NCBI GenBank assembly: GCA_028285185.1
Contig: JANQQD010000065.1
Coordinates: forward strand, 40,555-104,554
Origin: Anaerolineae bacterium
Lineage (GTDB): Bacteria > Pseudomonadota > Alphaproteobacteria > DSM-16000 > Inquilinaceae
Reading direction: 5' to 3'
Length of the DNA: 64,000 nucleotides
The notes under the pieces were generated by a model. It was not told where the DNA came from. It worked only from the letters and a program-made list of their open reading frames with translations, and searched no databases. Shown here piece by piece: positions 49,942-59,307 of the stretch. Every line of letters starts with the position of its first letter. Position 1 is the stretch's first letter. The position numbers and the translations under genes are program-made.

Positions 49942-50268
49942 GTGAGCAGCAGTCTCCCGGAGATACCCGTAGGGGCAATCAGCGTTACGCCGATGCAGGC
50001 GGTGGCTGGCCCCAGTGGGGGGCAGTATGTCGGCGGCGAAGTCGTCGTAGCGTTCGATGGGTGGCTCGCTGTCAGCCTGGGCATACCGCAAAGCGACGGC
50101 AAGGCACAGGCGCTGGCTCGTCTGCTCGCCGCGGCCCCAAGCCTGCTGCGATGCCTGGAACGGTACGTGCAGGTCTTTGGCGACGATGCGGCTGCGGAGA
50201 ACGAAGGATCGGAGGAGCACCAACTCGCCATTGAGGCAATTGCCGCGATCGAAGCGGCGCGGTCATGA
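49942..50268 (+). CDS. First gene of the right operon, unknown function
   Basis: Encodes 108 residues from GTG 49942 with GGAGGGTGGG just upstream. Beta-rich N-terminus (AISVTPMQAVAGPSGGQYVGGEVVVAFDGW) and helical C-terminus (ALARLLAAAPSLLRCLERYVQVFG). Small early phage protein of no known family. Overlaps the next gene by ATGA. Confidence 0.7.
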   Translation: MSSSLPEIPVGAISVTPMQAVAGPSGGQYVGGEVVVAFDGWLAVSLGIPQSDGKAQALARLLAAAPSLLRCLERYVQVFGDDAAAENEGSEEHQLAIEAIAAIEAARS

Positions 50269-50378
50269 AGGCGTTCAGATCCTATCTCGGCGAAGCCTTT
50301 GTCCTCGTCGCATTTCTTGTGAGCCTCTGTGTGCTGGTGGTCCTCGCCGACGCCGTGATGAACGGTGCGGCGCCATGA
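50265..50378 (+). CDS. Small membrane protein (37 aa)
   Basis: A 37-residue frame with one hydrophobic helix (AFVLVAFLVSLCVLVVLADA). ATGA overlap on both ends makes translation likely. Function unknown. Confidence 0.65.
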   Translation: MKAFRSYLGEAFVLVAFLVSLCVLVVLADAVMNGAAP

Positions 50379-50473
50379 GCAGCAGCCACCTCGTCATGCT
50401 CGCGATCGCGGCGGCCGCATTCGGCGGAACGATCCTCGCCCACGCCGTGATGAAACTGGCGGGCGTGGGATGA
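50375..50473 (+). CDS. Small membrane protein (32 aa)
   Basis: A 32-residue frame with an Ala-rich hydrophobic helix (LVMLAIAAAAFGGTILAHAV). ATGA overlaps with both neighbours. Similar in layout to the preceding 37-aa protein, so the two may form a pair. Confidence 0.6.
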   Translation: MSSSHLVMLAIAAAAFGGTILAHAVMKLAGVG

Positions 50474-50667
50474 CCGGTTCAACGCCGCGCTATTTGATCA
50501 CTGGCCAGTCGGTCGGTTCGCTCCTGACGATGGCGTGGACCCTCGGCCACTGGGGAATTCCGATCGTCGACATCAACGGTGATCGGATGGTGGTCGAGAC
50601 GAAGATCTGTCGGACGATGCTGGCCACCGTCGGCTGCAGCATCGAACAGGTGCCGGCCGATGTCTGA
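50470..50667 (+). CDS. Small right-operon protein (65 aa)
   Basis: Encodes 65 residues from ATG 50470 (ATGA overlap). LITGQSVGSLLTMAWTLGHWGIPIVDINGDRMVV suggests a compact alpha/beta fold. No family recognised. Overlaps the exonuclease gene by 8 bp. Confidence 0.65.
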   Translation: MTGSTPRYLITGQSVGSLLTMAWTLGHWGIPIVDINGDRMVVETKICRTMLATVGCSIEQVPADV

Positions 50668-51619
50668 GATTGTCCGCCAGGTCACCAAGCCGGGGATTTA
50701 CCGGATGGCGTCGGCCGATTATCACGCGGATCCGACGCCGGTGCCGTCGCTGTCGAGCCACGTGGCGGCCGCGCTGGTTGACAAGACGCCGAGGCACGCC
50801 TGGGCACTGCACCCGCGGCTCAATTCGTTCTTCCAGAGAGAGCAGAAGCGGGAATACGACCGGGGCAGCGCAGCGCATGCACACCTGCTGCGCTCCGGCG
50901 ACGAAGACGGAATCCAGGTCTTCGACGTCGACAACTGGAACAAGCACGACGACCGCCGGGCCAGGGACCTCGTTTACGAGCGGGGCGGGATTCCGCTGCT
51001 CTCCAAGCAGTGGGTCGAGGTCCAACGGATGGTTGAATTCGCTCGCATCCAGATCCGGGCGAGCGAGTGGGCGCGGGCGTTCCGGTATGGCGTCTCCGAG
51101 CGGGTGATTGTCTGGGTGGAGAACACACCTGCCGGCGACGTCTGGTGCCGCATCATGGTCGACCGTCTCTTCCAGGGAGGCGCCGTCGACCTGGATTACA
51201 AGACCACCGATGGGTCTGCAGCACCCGAGGTCTGGGGCAATCGCGGCCTATGGACGATCGATGCCGACATGCAGGAGGCCTTCTACCGCCGCGGACTGAA
51301 GGCGGCCTTCGGGCGCGACCACACGTTCGTGTTCATGGTGCAGGAGGTCGCATTTCCCTACTGCATGAGTTTCATCGCCCTGGATCCCGCCGCCCAGAAG
51401 GAGGGCGACGAGAAGGCTGAGGCGGCGATCCGCCTTTGGGGCGAGCACATGGCCGCTGGCGATTGGCCAGGCTACCCGGGCAAGACGGCTTACGTCGGAA
51501 AGCCCAGCTTCCGAACCTACGACTGGGAGGAGAAGAAGGCCGGCCGCGAACTCAGCGACATGGCCAAAGCGCGGGCGATCGAGATGCAGGCGCCTTTGGA
51601 AGAGAGGTTCCGGGGATGA
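50660..51619 (+). CDS. PD-(D/E)XK exonuclease of the recombination module
   Basis: Encodes 319 residues from ATG 50660. SSHVAAALVDKTPRHAWA (~33-50) and the DRGSAAHAHLL helix (~68-78) form the front. The catalytic motif is VDLDYKTTDG (~175-184, D...xK as in PD-(D/E)XK), after VWCRIMVDRLF. DADMQEAFYRRGL follows. This is the RecE/Exo VIII-like phage exonuclease that makes 3' tails for annealing, and it precedes the Sak4-like ATPase. Confidence 0.88.
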   Translation: MSEIVRQVTKPGIYRMASADYHADPTPVPSLSSHVAAALVDKTPRHAWALHPRLNSFFQREQKREYDRGSAAHAHLLRSGDEDGIQVFDVDNWNKHDDRRARDLVYERGGIPLLSKQWVEVQRMVEFARIQIRASEWARAFRYGVSERVIVWVENTPAGDVWCRIMVDRLFQGGAVDLDYKTTDGSAAPEVWGNRGLWTIDADMQEAFYRRGLKAAFGRDHTFVFMVQEVAFPYCMSFIALDPAAQKEGDEKAEAAIRLWGEHMAAGDWPGYPGKTAYVGKPSFRTYDWEEKKAGRELSDMAKARAIEMQAPLEERFRG

Positions 51620-51981
51620 TGACGGAAGCCGAAGCCAACGAAACCCTCATGTGCCCGTTCGCCTTCAGCGCTATGGCTCGACTGACGCTGGGAGGGGCGA
51701 AGGACCTGGCTTTGGCCCTAACCCGCTGCCAGGCATCCGCATGCGCCGCGTGGCGATGGCACGGTCCAGCAGAGCGAGGCTTCGTAATCGCCACAGACGG
51801 CGCTGGTTACTGCGATCCGGGATGCTCTGAGCCGGAACGCCCCTCGGATGTGCCGCCCAGCTGGGAATGGATGTCTGGCCGCAAGTGGGAAGATCCGCCG
51901 GGCTGGGCCGAGCCATCGGCCGAGATGAAGGCCCGCCTTCGCGGGTACTGCGGCCTCGCGGGCAAGCCGGAGGTCCCATGA
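51616..51981 (+). CDS. Cys-rich recombination-module protein
   Basis: Encodes 121 residues from ATG 51616 (overlapping the exonuclease stop). LMCPFAFSAM, then CQASACAAWRW (~38-48), CDPGC and the final GYCGLAGKPE are a pattern I know from small proteins accompanying phage exonuclease/annealase genes. Zinc binding is likely. Function unknown. Confidence 0.7.
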   Translation: MMTEAEANETLMCPFAFSAMARLTLGGAKDLALALTRCQASACAAWRWHGPAERGFVIATDGAGYCDPGCSEPERPSDVPPSWEWMSGRKWEDPPGWAEPSAEMKARLRGYCGLAGKPEVP

Positions 51982-52220
51982 TCAATCTCGATCATCACCT
52001 GCCGGCGATTGCATTCGACGCCAAGGGGAGGATGCGCCGCCTTGAGCGCGCGCTTCAGCGGATTTCGAGGATCGCGCTGATGCCGCAAGCGGTCAGCGAG
52101 CGCCAGGTCCTCGTCTCCATTCACGACACGGCCGAAGACGCGCTTTGTGGACTTCCCGTGGACCACGAGCGCACGGCGTTGAGCAACCTCCGCGTGCCCG
52201 ACAGCAGTGTGAGCGACTGA
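51978..52220 (+). CDS. Small right-operon protein (80 aa)
   Basis: Encodes 80 residues from ATG 51978 (ATGA overlap). Helical middle (RMRRLERALQRISRIALMP). No family recognised. Its stop overlaps the Sak4-like start as TGATG. Confidence 0.65.
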   Translation: MINLDHHLPAIAFDAKGRMRRLERALQRISRIALMPQAVSERQVLVSIHDTAEDALCGLPVDHERTALSNLRVPDSSVSD

Positions 52221-53518
52221 TGGCGCATACCTTCCGTCCGGCCAAGCGCAAGAACCGAGGACTGCTGATCGGCATCGGCGGGGCGTCTTGGAGCGGCAAG
52301 ACGCTGTCCGCATTGCGCGTCGCTATCGGCTTGGCCGGCGACGACCCGAGCAAGGTGTTCATGCTCGACACGGAATCCGGGCGCGGCGAGGACTACGACT
52401 ACCTCGGTTACATGTATGGCGAACTGGGTCCGCCGTTCACACCAGACCGCTATCTCCAGGCCTTGCAAGACGCCCGGGCACAGGGTGCCCGCGTCATCGT
52501 CACGGACAGCAGCAGTCACCAGCATCAGGGCAGGGGCGGCGTCCTTGATTGGCATGAGGCAGAGCTACAGCGGCTCATCAACGGCGACAACAACAAGCGC
52601 GATCGGCTGACATTCGCCGCTTGGGCCCGGCCGAAGGCCAGCTACAACAACTTCATCAGCGAGATACTGCGTTTCGGCGACGTTCATCTGATCTTCTGTT
52701 TCAGGGCGAAGGAGAAGCTGCGCCTCATCAAGAAGTCGGACGGCAAGTCGGAGATGGTCGAAATCGGCTGGCAGCCGATCTGCACCGACGGCTTCGAATA
52801 CGAGATGACGGACCTTCTGATGCTGCCGCCCAACAGTCGCGGCTGCCCTGACCTCTCTATCGAATCCACGAAGATCCATCAGCAGCACTGGCCCATCTTC
52901 GGCGACGGCGAGCAGCTGACGGAAGAAACCGGCCGCATGCTCGCCGACTGGGCCGCGGGCACAGAAGATCCGTCGGAGGAGTTGCTGGCGACGGCCCGCG
53001 GCCACGCCGCTCAGGGCCGCGAAGCCTTCCTCAGGTTCTGGCAGAACCTCGACAAGAAGGCTCGACGTCCGTTGCGCCGATTCCTGGGCGAACTGGAACA
53101 GGCGGCGTTGGCGGCTGACAACGCGAGCGGAGGCAGTGCGCCGGCGGCTCAAGACGACAGCCCCCAGCGCGCTGCGGAGCCCCAGGAGAGCGTCTCTGGC
53201 GCCGTCGAAAGTACCTCGAAGGACGTTTCCACCGAGACCTCCGGCGCCGGCAAGTCGGCCGCTGCTGAAGCGCCGCCGTCTTCGGGTCAATCGGAGCTCG
53301 GCCTCGCTGGGCCATCGGACGAACCGCCGGACGACTGGAAGATCTTCGCGGACGAAGCCGTGGCTGCCGCCGCCAGGGCCAGGCACACCGCAGAGCTCAC
53401 GGTTTGGCAGGAGCAGCACCGCGACACCTTGGATGAGCTTCGGGACAAGAGACCCGACATGGCGGCGGTGGTCGACCAGGCCTTCGAGCAGGCAGACGTG
53501 CGGCTGAGACGCCGCTGA
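52220..53518 (+). CDS. RecA-fold ATPase, Sak4-like single-strand annealing protein
   Basis: Encodes 432 residues from ATG 52220. Walker A IGGASWSGKT (~19-28, variant GxxxxGKT), Walker B-like VIVTDSSSHQH (~92-102), and a RecA-type core with AWARPKASYNNFISEILRF and VHLIFCFRAKEKL. The C-terminal ~180 residues are disordered Ala/Glu/Ser sequence plus a helical end. Sak4 proteins pair with an exonuclease and an SSB for phage recombination. Here they follow a PD-(D/E)XK gene; no SSB is seen. Confidence 0.85.
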   Translation: MAHTFRPAKRKNRGLLIGIGGASWSGKTLSALRVAIGLAGDDPSKVFMLDTESGRGEDYDYLGYMYGELGPPFTPDRYLQALQDARAQGARVIVTDSSSHQHQGRGGVLDWHEAELQRLINGDNNKRDRLTFAAWARPKASYNNFISEILRFGDVHLIFCFRAKEKLRLIKKSDGKSEMVEIGWQPICTDGFEYEMTDLLMLPPNSRGCPDLSIESTKIHQQHWPIFGDGEQLTEETGRMLADWAAGTEDPSEELLATARGHAAQGREAFLRFWQNLDKKARRPLRRFLGELEQAALAADNASGGSAPAAQDDSPQRAAEPQESVSGAVESTSKDVSTETSGAGKSAAAEAPPSSGQSELGLAGPSDEPPDDWKIFADEAVAAAARARHTAELTVWQEQHRDTLDELRDKRPDMAAVVDQAFEQADVRLRRR

Positions 53519-53599
53519 TGACGATGGGACCGCGGGCAGTTTGGGGGCATCCGCGCGGCGGAAACAGTGGTGTGAACCCCCGCTGATTGGGAGAGGGCG

Positions 53600-53998
53600 A
53601 TGCCGAGGACCCTGAAGTTGCCCCCGCATGAGGTCTGGGGCGTGTGGGAGCCGAGTGAGAAGGGTGTGATCTGCATCGCGCTCATGATGGCGCCTGATGA
53701 GGCTCGGCGTCTGTACGACGAACTCGCTGCCGACGGCATTGAGCTTTCCCAGGTGGTGCTGATCGATCCGCCCCCTCAGAGCCCAGGTGCAATCCTGGGA
53801 GAAGCAGCCCAACCGAACGACGCCGAGATCGTCGAGTTTGACCAAGCCCTCGCCACCGGCGCCGCGACAGCCCTGCGATCCGTCCAGGCTGGCGGCTTCA
53901 CCGGCGAGGCCTGCCCGATGTGCGGGCAGTTCGCGATGCGGCGCACTGGTCCCTGCAGCACCTGCCAATCCTGCGGCCACAACTCGGGATGCGAGTGA
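53600..53998 (+). CDS. Phage protein with NrdJ-type C-terminal zinc ribbon
   Basis: Encodes 132 residues. The N-terminal ~95 residues (KGVICIALMMAPDEARRLYDEL, then VVLIDPPP) are not assigned. The last ~30, GEACPMCGQFAMRRTGPCSTCQSCG and NSGCE, match the C-terminal zinc ribbon of class II (B12) ribonucleotide reductases. The rest of NrdJ is missing, so this is a recycled module. Good ribosome site (GGGAGAGGGCG). Confidence 0.7.
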   Translation: MPRTLKLPPHEVWGVWEPSEKGVICIALMMAPDEARRLYDELAADGIELSQVVLIDPPPQSPGAILGEAAQPNDAEIVEFDQALATGAATALRSVQAGGFTGEACPMCGQFAMRRTGPCSTCQSCGHNSGCE

Positions 53999-53999
53999 C

Positions 54000-54263
54000 A
54001 TGAAAAGGCGATGGACCAGTCCTTACCAAGGCGAAGCCGCGCCACTTCGCGAGCGCGTCGCCAAGATGGCGGCTGTCATCCGGCATCTGAAAGAGCGTCA
54101 AACGCAGTTGATAGCGGCCTCTAAGGCGGCGCTCGATCTGTTTGAACCGGACGAGAGTGTCGGCTTGGCCCTGCAAGCCGCCATCGCTGCGGCCGAGGAG
54201 CCGTACTCGCCGGAGGAGACAATGCCCGAGGCGGTTGAGGACGGCGGGGACGCCCACGGATGA
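54000..54263 (+). CDS. Small helical right-operon protein
   Basis: Encodes 87 residues from ATG 54000. PLRERVAKMAAVIRHLKERQTQLIAASKAALDLFEPDE forms a long helix pair. The end is acidic. No family recognised. Overlaps the next gene by ATGA. Confidence 0.6.
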   Translation: MKRRWTSPYQGEAAPLRERVAKMAAVIRHLKERQTQLIAASKAALDLFEPDESVGLALQAAIAAAEEPYSPEETMPEAVEDGGDAHG

Positions 54264-54481
54264 CCGCCGTCCCCCTCCCGGTCGACGCGGCCCACCTGAT
54301 TTCAGACACCGGTCAACCGCGTGGCCCTTACTGGCGCCTGATCCTCGCCCTGCTTTTCCTCGCCGTCTTCGCATCGGTCGCGAACACCCACGGTCCTGAA
54401 TTGATGCGGTCGATACGGTCGGCGCCGGCGCAGCGGAGCGGGCCGATATCTTCGCGACTTGTGGGGCGCGACGGGCAATGA
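54260..54481 (+). CDS. Small membrane protein (73 aa)
   Basis: Encodes 73 residues with one membrane helix (~26-43, RLILALLFLAVFASVA). The C-terminal ~30 residues are basic and Ser-rich. ATGA overlaps on both sides. Function unknown. Confidence 0.6.
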   Translation: MTAVPLPVDAAHLISDTGQPRGPYWRLILALLFLAVFASVANTHGPELMRSIRSAPAQRSGPISSRLVGRDGQ

Positions 54482-55056
54482 CGAGAGCCTATCCCCTGCA
54501 GTGGCCGGCGGGCTGGCCTCGAACGGACAACCCCGGCCCGTCGAAGTTCAAGGTCTCCCAGGAGCAGGCGCAGCAGGACGTGTTGCGGCAGCTCGACCTC
54601 ATGGGCGCCGGGAACATCGTCATATCGACCAACATCCCCATCCGGAAGGACGGGCTGCCATACGCCAAGCATCCACAGGTCCACGATGTCGGCGTTGCGG
54701 TCTACTTCCAGCGCAAGGGCATGGCCCTGGTTATCCCGTGCGACCGCTGGTGGACGATTGCCGAGAACATGCGTGCCATCGGCCTCACGATTGAGGCCAT
54801 CCGCGGCCTTGAGCGATGGGGCGCCAAGCAGACGGTCGACACGGCGTTTGCCGGCTTTGCCGCCCTGCCGGCGCCGAAAGCGCCCTGGGACATCCTCGGC
54901 GTCGACCAGCACGCCACAGAGGCTGAGATCAAAGCCGCCCACACGGCCGCAGCCAAGCGCGCGCATCCGGACGTCGGCGGCGACGATGCCCAGATGGCCG
55001 AGATCAACCGCGCCCGGGACGAAATGCTGGCGCGCCTAAGGGATGGCCGCCCATGA
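54478..55056 (+). CDS. DnaJ-domain phage protein
   Basis: Encodes 192 residues. The N-terminal ~125 residues contain a nuclease-like NIVISTNIPIRKDGLPY and VHDVGVAVYFQRKGMALVIPCDRW segment common in phages. The C-terminal J-domain shows APWDILGVDQHATEAEIKAAH and AKRAHPDVGGDD with the HPD tripeptide (~161-163). It should stimulate host DnaK, and may serve replication-complex remodelling, as lambda does with host DnaJ. Confidence 0.88.
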   Translation: MTRAYPLQWPAGWPRTDNPGPSKFKVSQEQAQQDVLRQLDLMGAGNIVISTNIPIRKDGLPYAKHPQVHDVGVAVYFQRKGMALVIPCDRWWTIAENMRAIGLTIEAIRGLERWGAKQTVDTAFAGFAALPAPKAPWDILGVDQHATEAEIKAAHTAAAKRAHPDVGGDDAQMAEINRARDEMLARLRDGRP

Positions 55057-55325
55057 CAACCGAGTACGAGTTGGAGGTTGCTCGCGCAACAGCGCGCGAA
55101 GTCGCCAGTCGGCTTAGCGGCATCGAACTGTTGGCAACGGAATGGACCATCCAAGCTGCGTTAGTGCAGGTGGCCATCGAACGTGCCGTCGACGGCGGGC
55201 CGGCCGCGGGCCACAGGTTTGCGATGTTCCTCCGGGTGATGGCGGGTATGGCCGAACATGCCGCCAATACGAAGGCCAGGACGGGCATCACGCCGAAGAT
55301 CTCCGAACCCGTGAGGGTGAACTGA
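55053..55325 (+). CDS. Small helical right-operon protein (90 aa)
   Basis: Encodes 90 residues. VARATAREVASRLSGIELLATEWTIQAALVQVAIERAV is helical. ATGA overlap with the DnaJ gene. No family recognised. Confidence 0.6.
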   Translation: MTTEYELEVARATAREVASRLSGIELLATEWTIQAALVQVAIERAVDGGPAAGHRFAMFLRVMAGMAEHAANTKARTGITPKISEPVRVN

Positions 55326-55744
55326 TGGCAGCCGCATCGTTCAGTGTCTCACACGAAAAATGCGGCATGCACCTCAGGAGCGGCCGACTGATGGTTGTAT
55401 TTCTCAAAGAAAAAGTGTTGGAGTCCAGGTGGACTATCCAGCCGGAGCGCACGGAGGAACGCTCTAACCCATTAATAGTCGAGACGGTTCATGATCGAAT
55501 TCACCGCAATAGTGCTTCTCTGCACGGTCCAGGGCGATCTGGACAGCTGCGAAAACGTCGCGCGGTTCCCACGGTGGAGCACCGACGAAGAGACCTGCCG
55601 GCAGGAACTGCAGGCCGACTCCCGCGACTACTTCTTCCAGATGAACCCCGACGGCACGCCGATGTTCCCAGACATGTGGGTCGCCACCAAGTGCGAGCCC
55701 GTGGAAATGAGGGACGTCGAAGGCTGATGAGGGCCGGCCCATGA
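55325..55744 (+). CDS. Weakly supported frame around a small exported-protein gene
   Basis: The ATG at 55325 overlaps the preceding stop (TGATG) and the frame stays open to 55744, where its stop overlaps the next ATG (ATGA). The first ~55 residues (MAAASFSVSHEKCGMHLRSG onward) are in AT-richer DNA. After ~55491 the frame competes with the better-looking 55491-55727 gene and becomes Arg/Pro-rich. Possibly a short real protein extended by chance. Confidence 0.3.
   Translation: MAAASFSVSHEKCGMHLRSGRLMVVFLKEKVLESRWTIQPERTEERSNPLIVETVHDRIHRNSASLHGPGRSGQLRKRRAVPTVEHRRRDLPAGTAGRLPRLLLPDEPRRHADVPRHVGRHQVRARGNEGRRRLMRAGP
55491..55727 (+). CDS. Small right-operon protein with hydrophobic start (78 aa)
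   Basis: Encodes 78 residues. MIEFTAIVLLCTVQGDLDSC may be a membrane or signal segment. Cys residues at ~11, 20, 36 and 68 and the MWVATKCEPVE end are like a small phage family with paired cysteines. Function unknown. Confidence 0.6.
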   Translation: MIEFTAIVLLCTVQGDLDSCENVARFPRWSTDEETCRQELQADSRDYFFQMNPDGTPMFPDMWVATKCEPVEMRDVEG

Positions 55745-56178
55745 CCGGGCCGGCAACCACGGACAGCTTGGACCTGGCAGACCTCTTGCGGCTATGCGAG
55801 GCGGGCCTCCCAGAGAATTGGACGTCCGCCAACAACCCGGCCGCTATCCGACGCTTGGTTGCAGAGTGCCGCGCCAGCGACGAAGAGTTGCGTCAGCTGA
55901 AGTCCGGATACGACATCGTAGAGAAGCGCTGCATTGACCGTGGGCACAAGCTGTCCGCCGCCCTCGCCCGTGTCGCGGAGTTGGAGGCCGAGAAGAACCA
56001 AGCCGTGCGGGATGAGCGGGCTCGCTGTCAGGGCATCGTCCAGGCGGTCCAGCGCTCCTTGAGAAACGGCGGCGCCATCAACGCCTGCAAGGCGATCTCC
56101 AGCGGCATAGCAGGCCAGCCCCCGGGCGCCGAACAGCCAGAAGTCACTGGCCTCTCAAACGGAGAAACCGCGACATGA
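55741..56178 (+). CDS. Coiled-coil right-operon protein
   Basis: Encodes 145 residues. N-terminal DLADLLRLCEAG.. and SDEELRQLKSGYDIVEKRC followed by a coiled coil (LSAALARVAELEAEKNQAVRDERARCQGIV, ~68-98). Function unknown; possibly a phage growth modulator. ATGA coupling to the next gene. Confidence 0.65.
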   Translation: MTGPATTDSLDLADLLRLCEAGLPENWTSANNPAAIRRLVAECRASDEELRQLKSGYDIVEKRCIDRGHKLSAALARVAELEAEKNQAVRDERARCQGIVQAVQRSLRNGGAINACKAISSGIAGQPPGAEQPEVTGLSNGETAT

Positions 56179-56387
56179 CCCTGCCCCCAGGCGGCGTTGG
56201 CGACAAAGGCCAACGATACGAGGTGCGATGCCAGGGATGGCCCGACGAAGAGCCGCACGTAGAGCGTGTCGTCGGTTGGTCGGAGACCGAGGCCGGCGCC
56301 GAGCTCCTCGTCAGCAGCATCGAACTACACCCAACGATGCACTCGCCGCGGATCATCGATCGAGGAACGGGCGGCGGTGGTTGGTGA
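56175..56387 (+). CDS. Small right-operon protein (70 aa)
   Basis: Encodes 70 residues (GQRYEVRCQGWPDEEPHVERVVG-like beta sequence). Overlaps both neighbours. No family recognised. Confidence 0.5.
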   Translation: MTLPPGGVGDKGQRYEVRCQGWPDEEPHVERVVGWSETEAGAELLVSSIELHPTMHSPRIIDRGTGGGGW

Positions 56388-56577
56388 CGTTGATAGGGCG
56401 AGCTTCGTCGCGGGTCTGCAGCGCGCCGAGGAGATCGCCAACCGTGAGGCCGACGCCTTCTGGAACGAAGAGTTCGCTCGGCACGGCAACAAGGGACTCG
56501 CGACCATGAAGCAAAAGGTCGGCCTTCGGATCGTCGCCGCCATCGAGCGAGAACGCGCCGCCGCAGACGAGGCCTGA
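56377..56577 (+). CDS. Small helical right-operon protein (66 aa)
   Basis: Encodes 66 residues from GTG 56377 (VVGDVDRASFVAGLQRAEEI), then FWNEEFARHGNKGLATMKQKV and a Glu/Arg helix. Codon use and charge look real. The start is not certain. Function unknown. Confidence 0.55.
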   Translation: MVGDVDRASFVAGLQRAEEIANREADAFWNEEFARHGNKGLATMKQKVGLRIVAAIERERAAADEA

Positions 56578-56583
56578 ACGGCA

Positions 56584-57030
56584 ATGGTCGCCTACAGCTT
56601 CCAGAAGGGGTTCGCCTGGCAGGTGGAGCAGCGGCTGAAGGTCCAGACCATCCGCGGCCCGCGCCGCCGGCATGCCCGGCGCGACGAGCCGATCCAACTC
56701 TACACGGGTATGCGCACGAAGCGCTGCCGGAAACTCGTGGCGCCCGATCCGGTGTGCCTTTCGGTCGATCCGATCGTTCTTCAGATCTCCAGCCGCGGGG
56801 AGCACAAGTTCAACGATCCTGCCGGCGTCACGGTGGAGCTGGGCGGCATCGAGTTGGACGACGAGGCGACGGAGGCCCTGGCGCTTGACGACGGGTTCAA
56901 CGTCAACCGATGGGACTTCGAGCATTCGAAGTTCATCAAACCGCCGGACGCCAGAACCATGATGGCGAAGTGGTGGGCGATCACCCACGGGCCCGGCCGC
57001 TTCGACGGCTTCCTGATCAGGTGGGGATGA
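56584..57030 (+). CDS. ASCH-domain (PUA-like) phage protein
   Basis: Encodes 148 residues. YSFQKGFAWQVEQRLKVQTI (~4-23) and HARRDEPIQLYTGMRTKRCRKLV (~30-52) are the ASCH pattern of phage RNA- or nucleotide-binding PUA-like proteins. The C-terminal half includes MAKWWAITHGPGRFDGFLI. A modified-RNA or tRNA-related role is family knowledge; the target here is unknown. Confidence 0.8.
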   Translation: MVAYSFQKGFAWQVEQRLKVQTIRGPRRRHARRDEPIQLYTGMRTKRCRKLVAPDPVCLSVDPIVLQISSRGEHKFNDPAGVTVELGGIELDDEATEALALDDGFNVNRWDFEHSKFIKPPDARTMMAKWWAITHGPGRFDGFLIRWG

Positions 57031-57036
57031 CCGCCA

Positions 57037-57435
57037 ATGGACGCCGCCGATTTCTTCAGGGAACTGACATGGTGGCTGATGGGCATCTGCGGATTGGCGT
57101 TCCTCGTCGCATCAACACTGCTGAAGTCGGCGGCCCCCAAGATGACTGACCAGCCCATCACCGACGTATGCGGCGAGCAGCTAGCGGTGGGCGACGACGT
57201 CATCTTCGCCCTAGCCAAGCCACTGGGTTTCCCGGTGCCTGCAATTGGGCGCGTCAGCGAACTGATCGGGCCCGATCGACGAGGCAGGTACCGCGCGCGG
57301 ATCACTTTCAGTCAGACGGTGCTCGGACGGTCGCTGGTCAGCATCGCGACGCGCCGAGCCGACAGAATCGTCAAGGCAATCCAGACGATCAGGGACGGGG
57401 AGCGGGGCGTGCGGTGGCGGGAGGTGAAGCCATGA
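57037..57435 (+). CDS. Membrane-anchored right-operon protein
   Basis: Encodes 132 residues. A membrane helix (~12-30, WWLMGICGLAFLVASTLL) is followed by a beta-rich domain (AVGDDVIFALAKPLGFPVPAIGRVSELIG...). The second part resembles an OB- or SH3-like fold. An internal Met at 57142 (KMTDQPITD) may start a soluble form. Overlaps the next gene by ATGA. Confidence 0.6.
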   Translation: MDAADFFRELTWWLMGICGLAFLVASTLLKSAAPKMTDQPITDVCGEQLAVGDDVIFALAKPLGFPVPAIGRVSELIGPDRRGRYRARITFSQTVLGRSLVSIATRRADRIVKAIQTIRDGERGVRWREVKP

Positions 57436-57641
57436 CGAGGTTGGCGCACGACTATCAGCGACCTGTCGCTCGAGGCCACAGAAACGGCAGCCGGCAGCGT
57501 GTGAGCATAGGTTTCACAGACGCGCAGTTCCGCAGGATAGCCAACCGCGCGCGGAACGAGGGAACAAGCTTCAACGAGATGGTTCGCCAACTGATCGATC
57601 GAGGTCTCGCGGCCGGCGCGAGGGACCCGGGCGATGGGTGA
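57432..57641 (+). CDS. Ribbon-helix-helix DNA-binding protein
   Basis: Encodes 69 residues from ATG 57432. QRVSIGFTDAQFRRIANRARNEGTSFNEMVRQLIDRGL is an Arc/MetJ-type RHH. It overlaps the excisionase gene by 8 bp. It may control int/xis or help excision. Confidence 0.8.
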   Translation: MTRLAHDYQRPVARGHRNGSRQRVSIGFTDAQFRRIANRARNEGTSFNEMVRQLIDRGLAAGARDPGDG

Positions 57642-57824
57642 CGTCACGGCTTTGCCGACGCTCTACGACGAGGACGAGGCCCGCAAGTACCTCCGGATGT
57701 CAAAGGCGACCTTGCGTCGCCTCAGGCAACGCGGTCTGATCGGTTTCGTGAAGCTCGGTGACAGGAAAGTCTACCTGACCGAGCAGCACCTCCTGGACTA
57801 TCTGGAGCGCAAGACGGTCTCGCC

Positions 57825-59140
<1,316 letters not shown>

Positions 59141-59307
59141 ATCTTCGTCGGCTCGGTGCCTGGGAGCACCGGTTGGACGCCCGGTCGGCCGGGCGCCCGT
59201 TGATCCGCATATAGTCGGCCATACGCGGGCGACGCAAGGATAATCTCCCGGTCCTCCGCCCTTCGCGCCGGATCGGCGGCCCGCCCGGCGACGGCGCGCC
59301 GGGATGG

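Noticed and set aside
52565..54001. 478-aa frame opposite the Sak4-like gene
   Set aside because: It is the antisense of a well-supported ATPase and its neighbours; it has no domain and no ribosome site.
59160..59205. GC-rich inverted repeat between tRNA-Ala and the FYDLN gene
   Set aside because: Could be a terminator, but pairing is ambiguous in this GC-rich stretch and no T tract is present.
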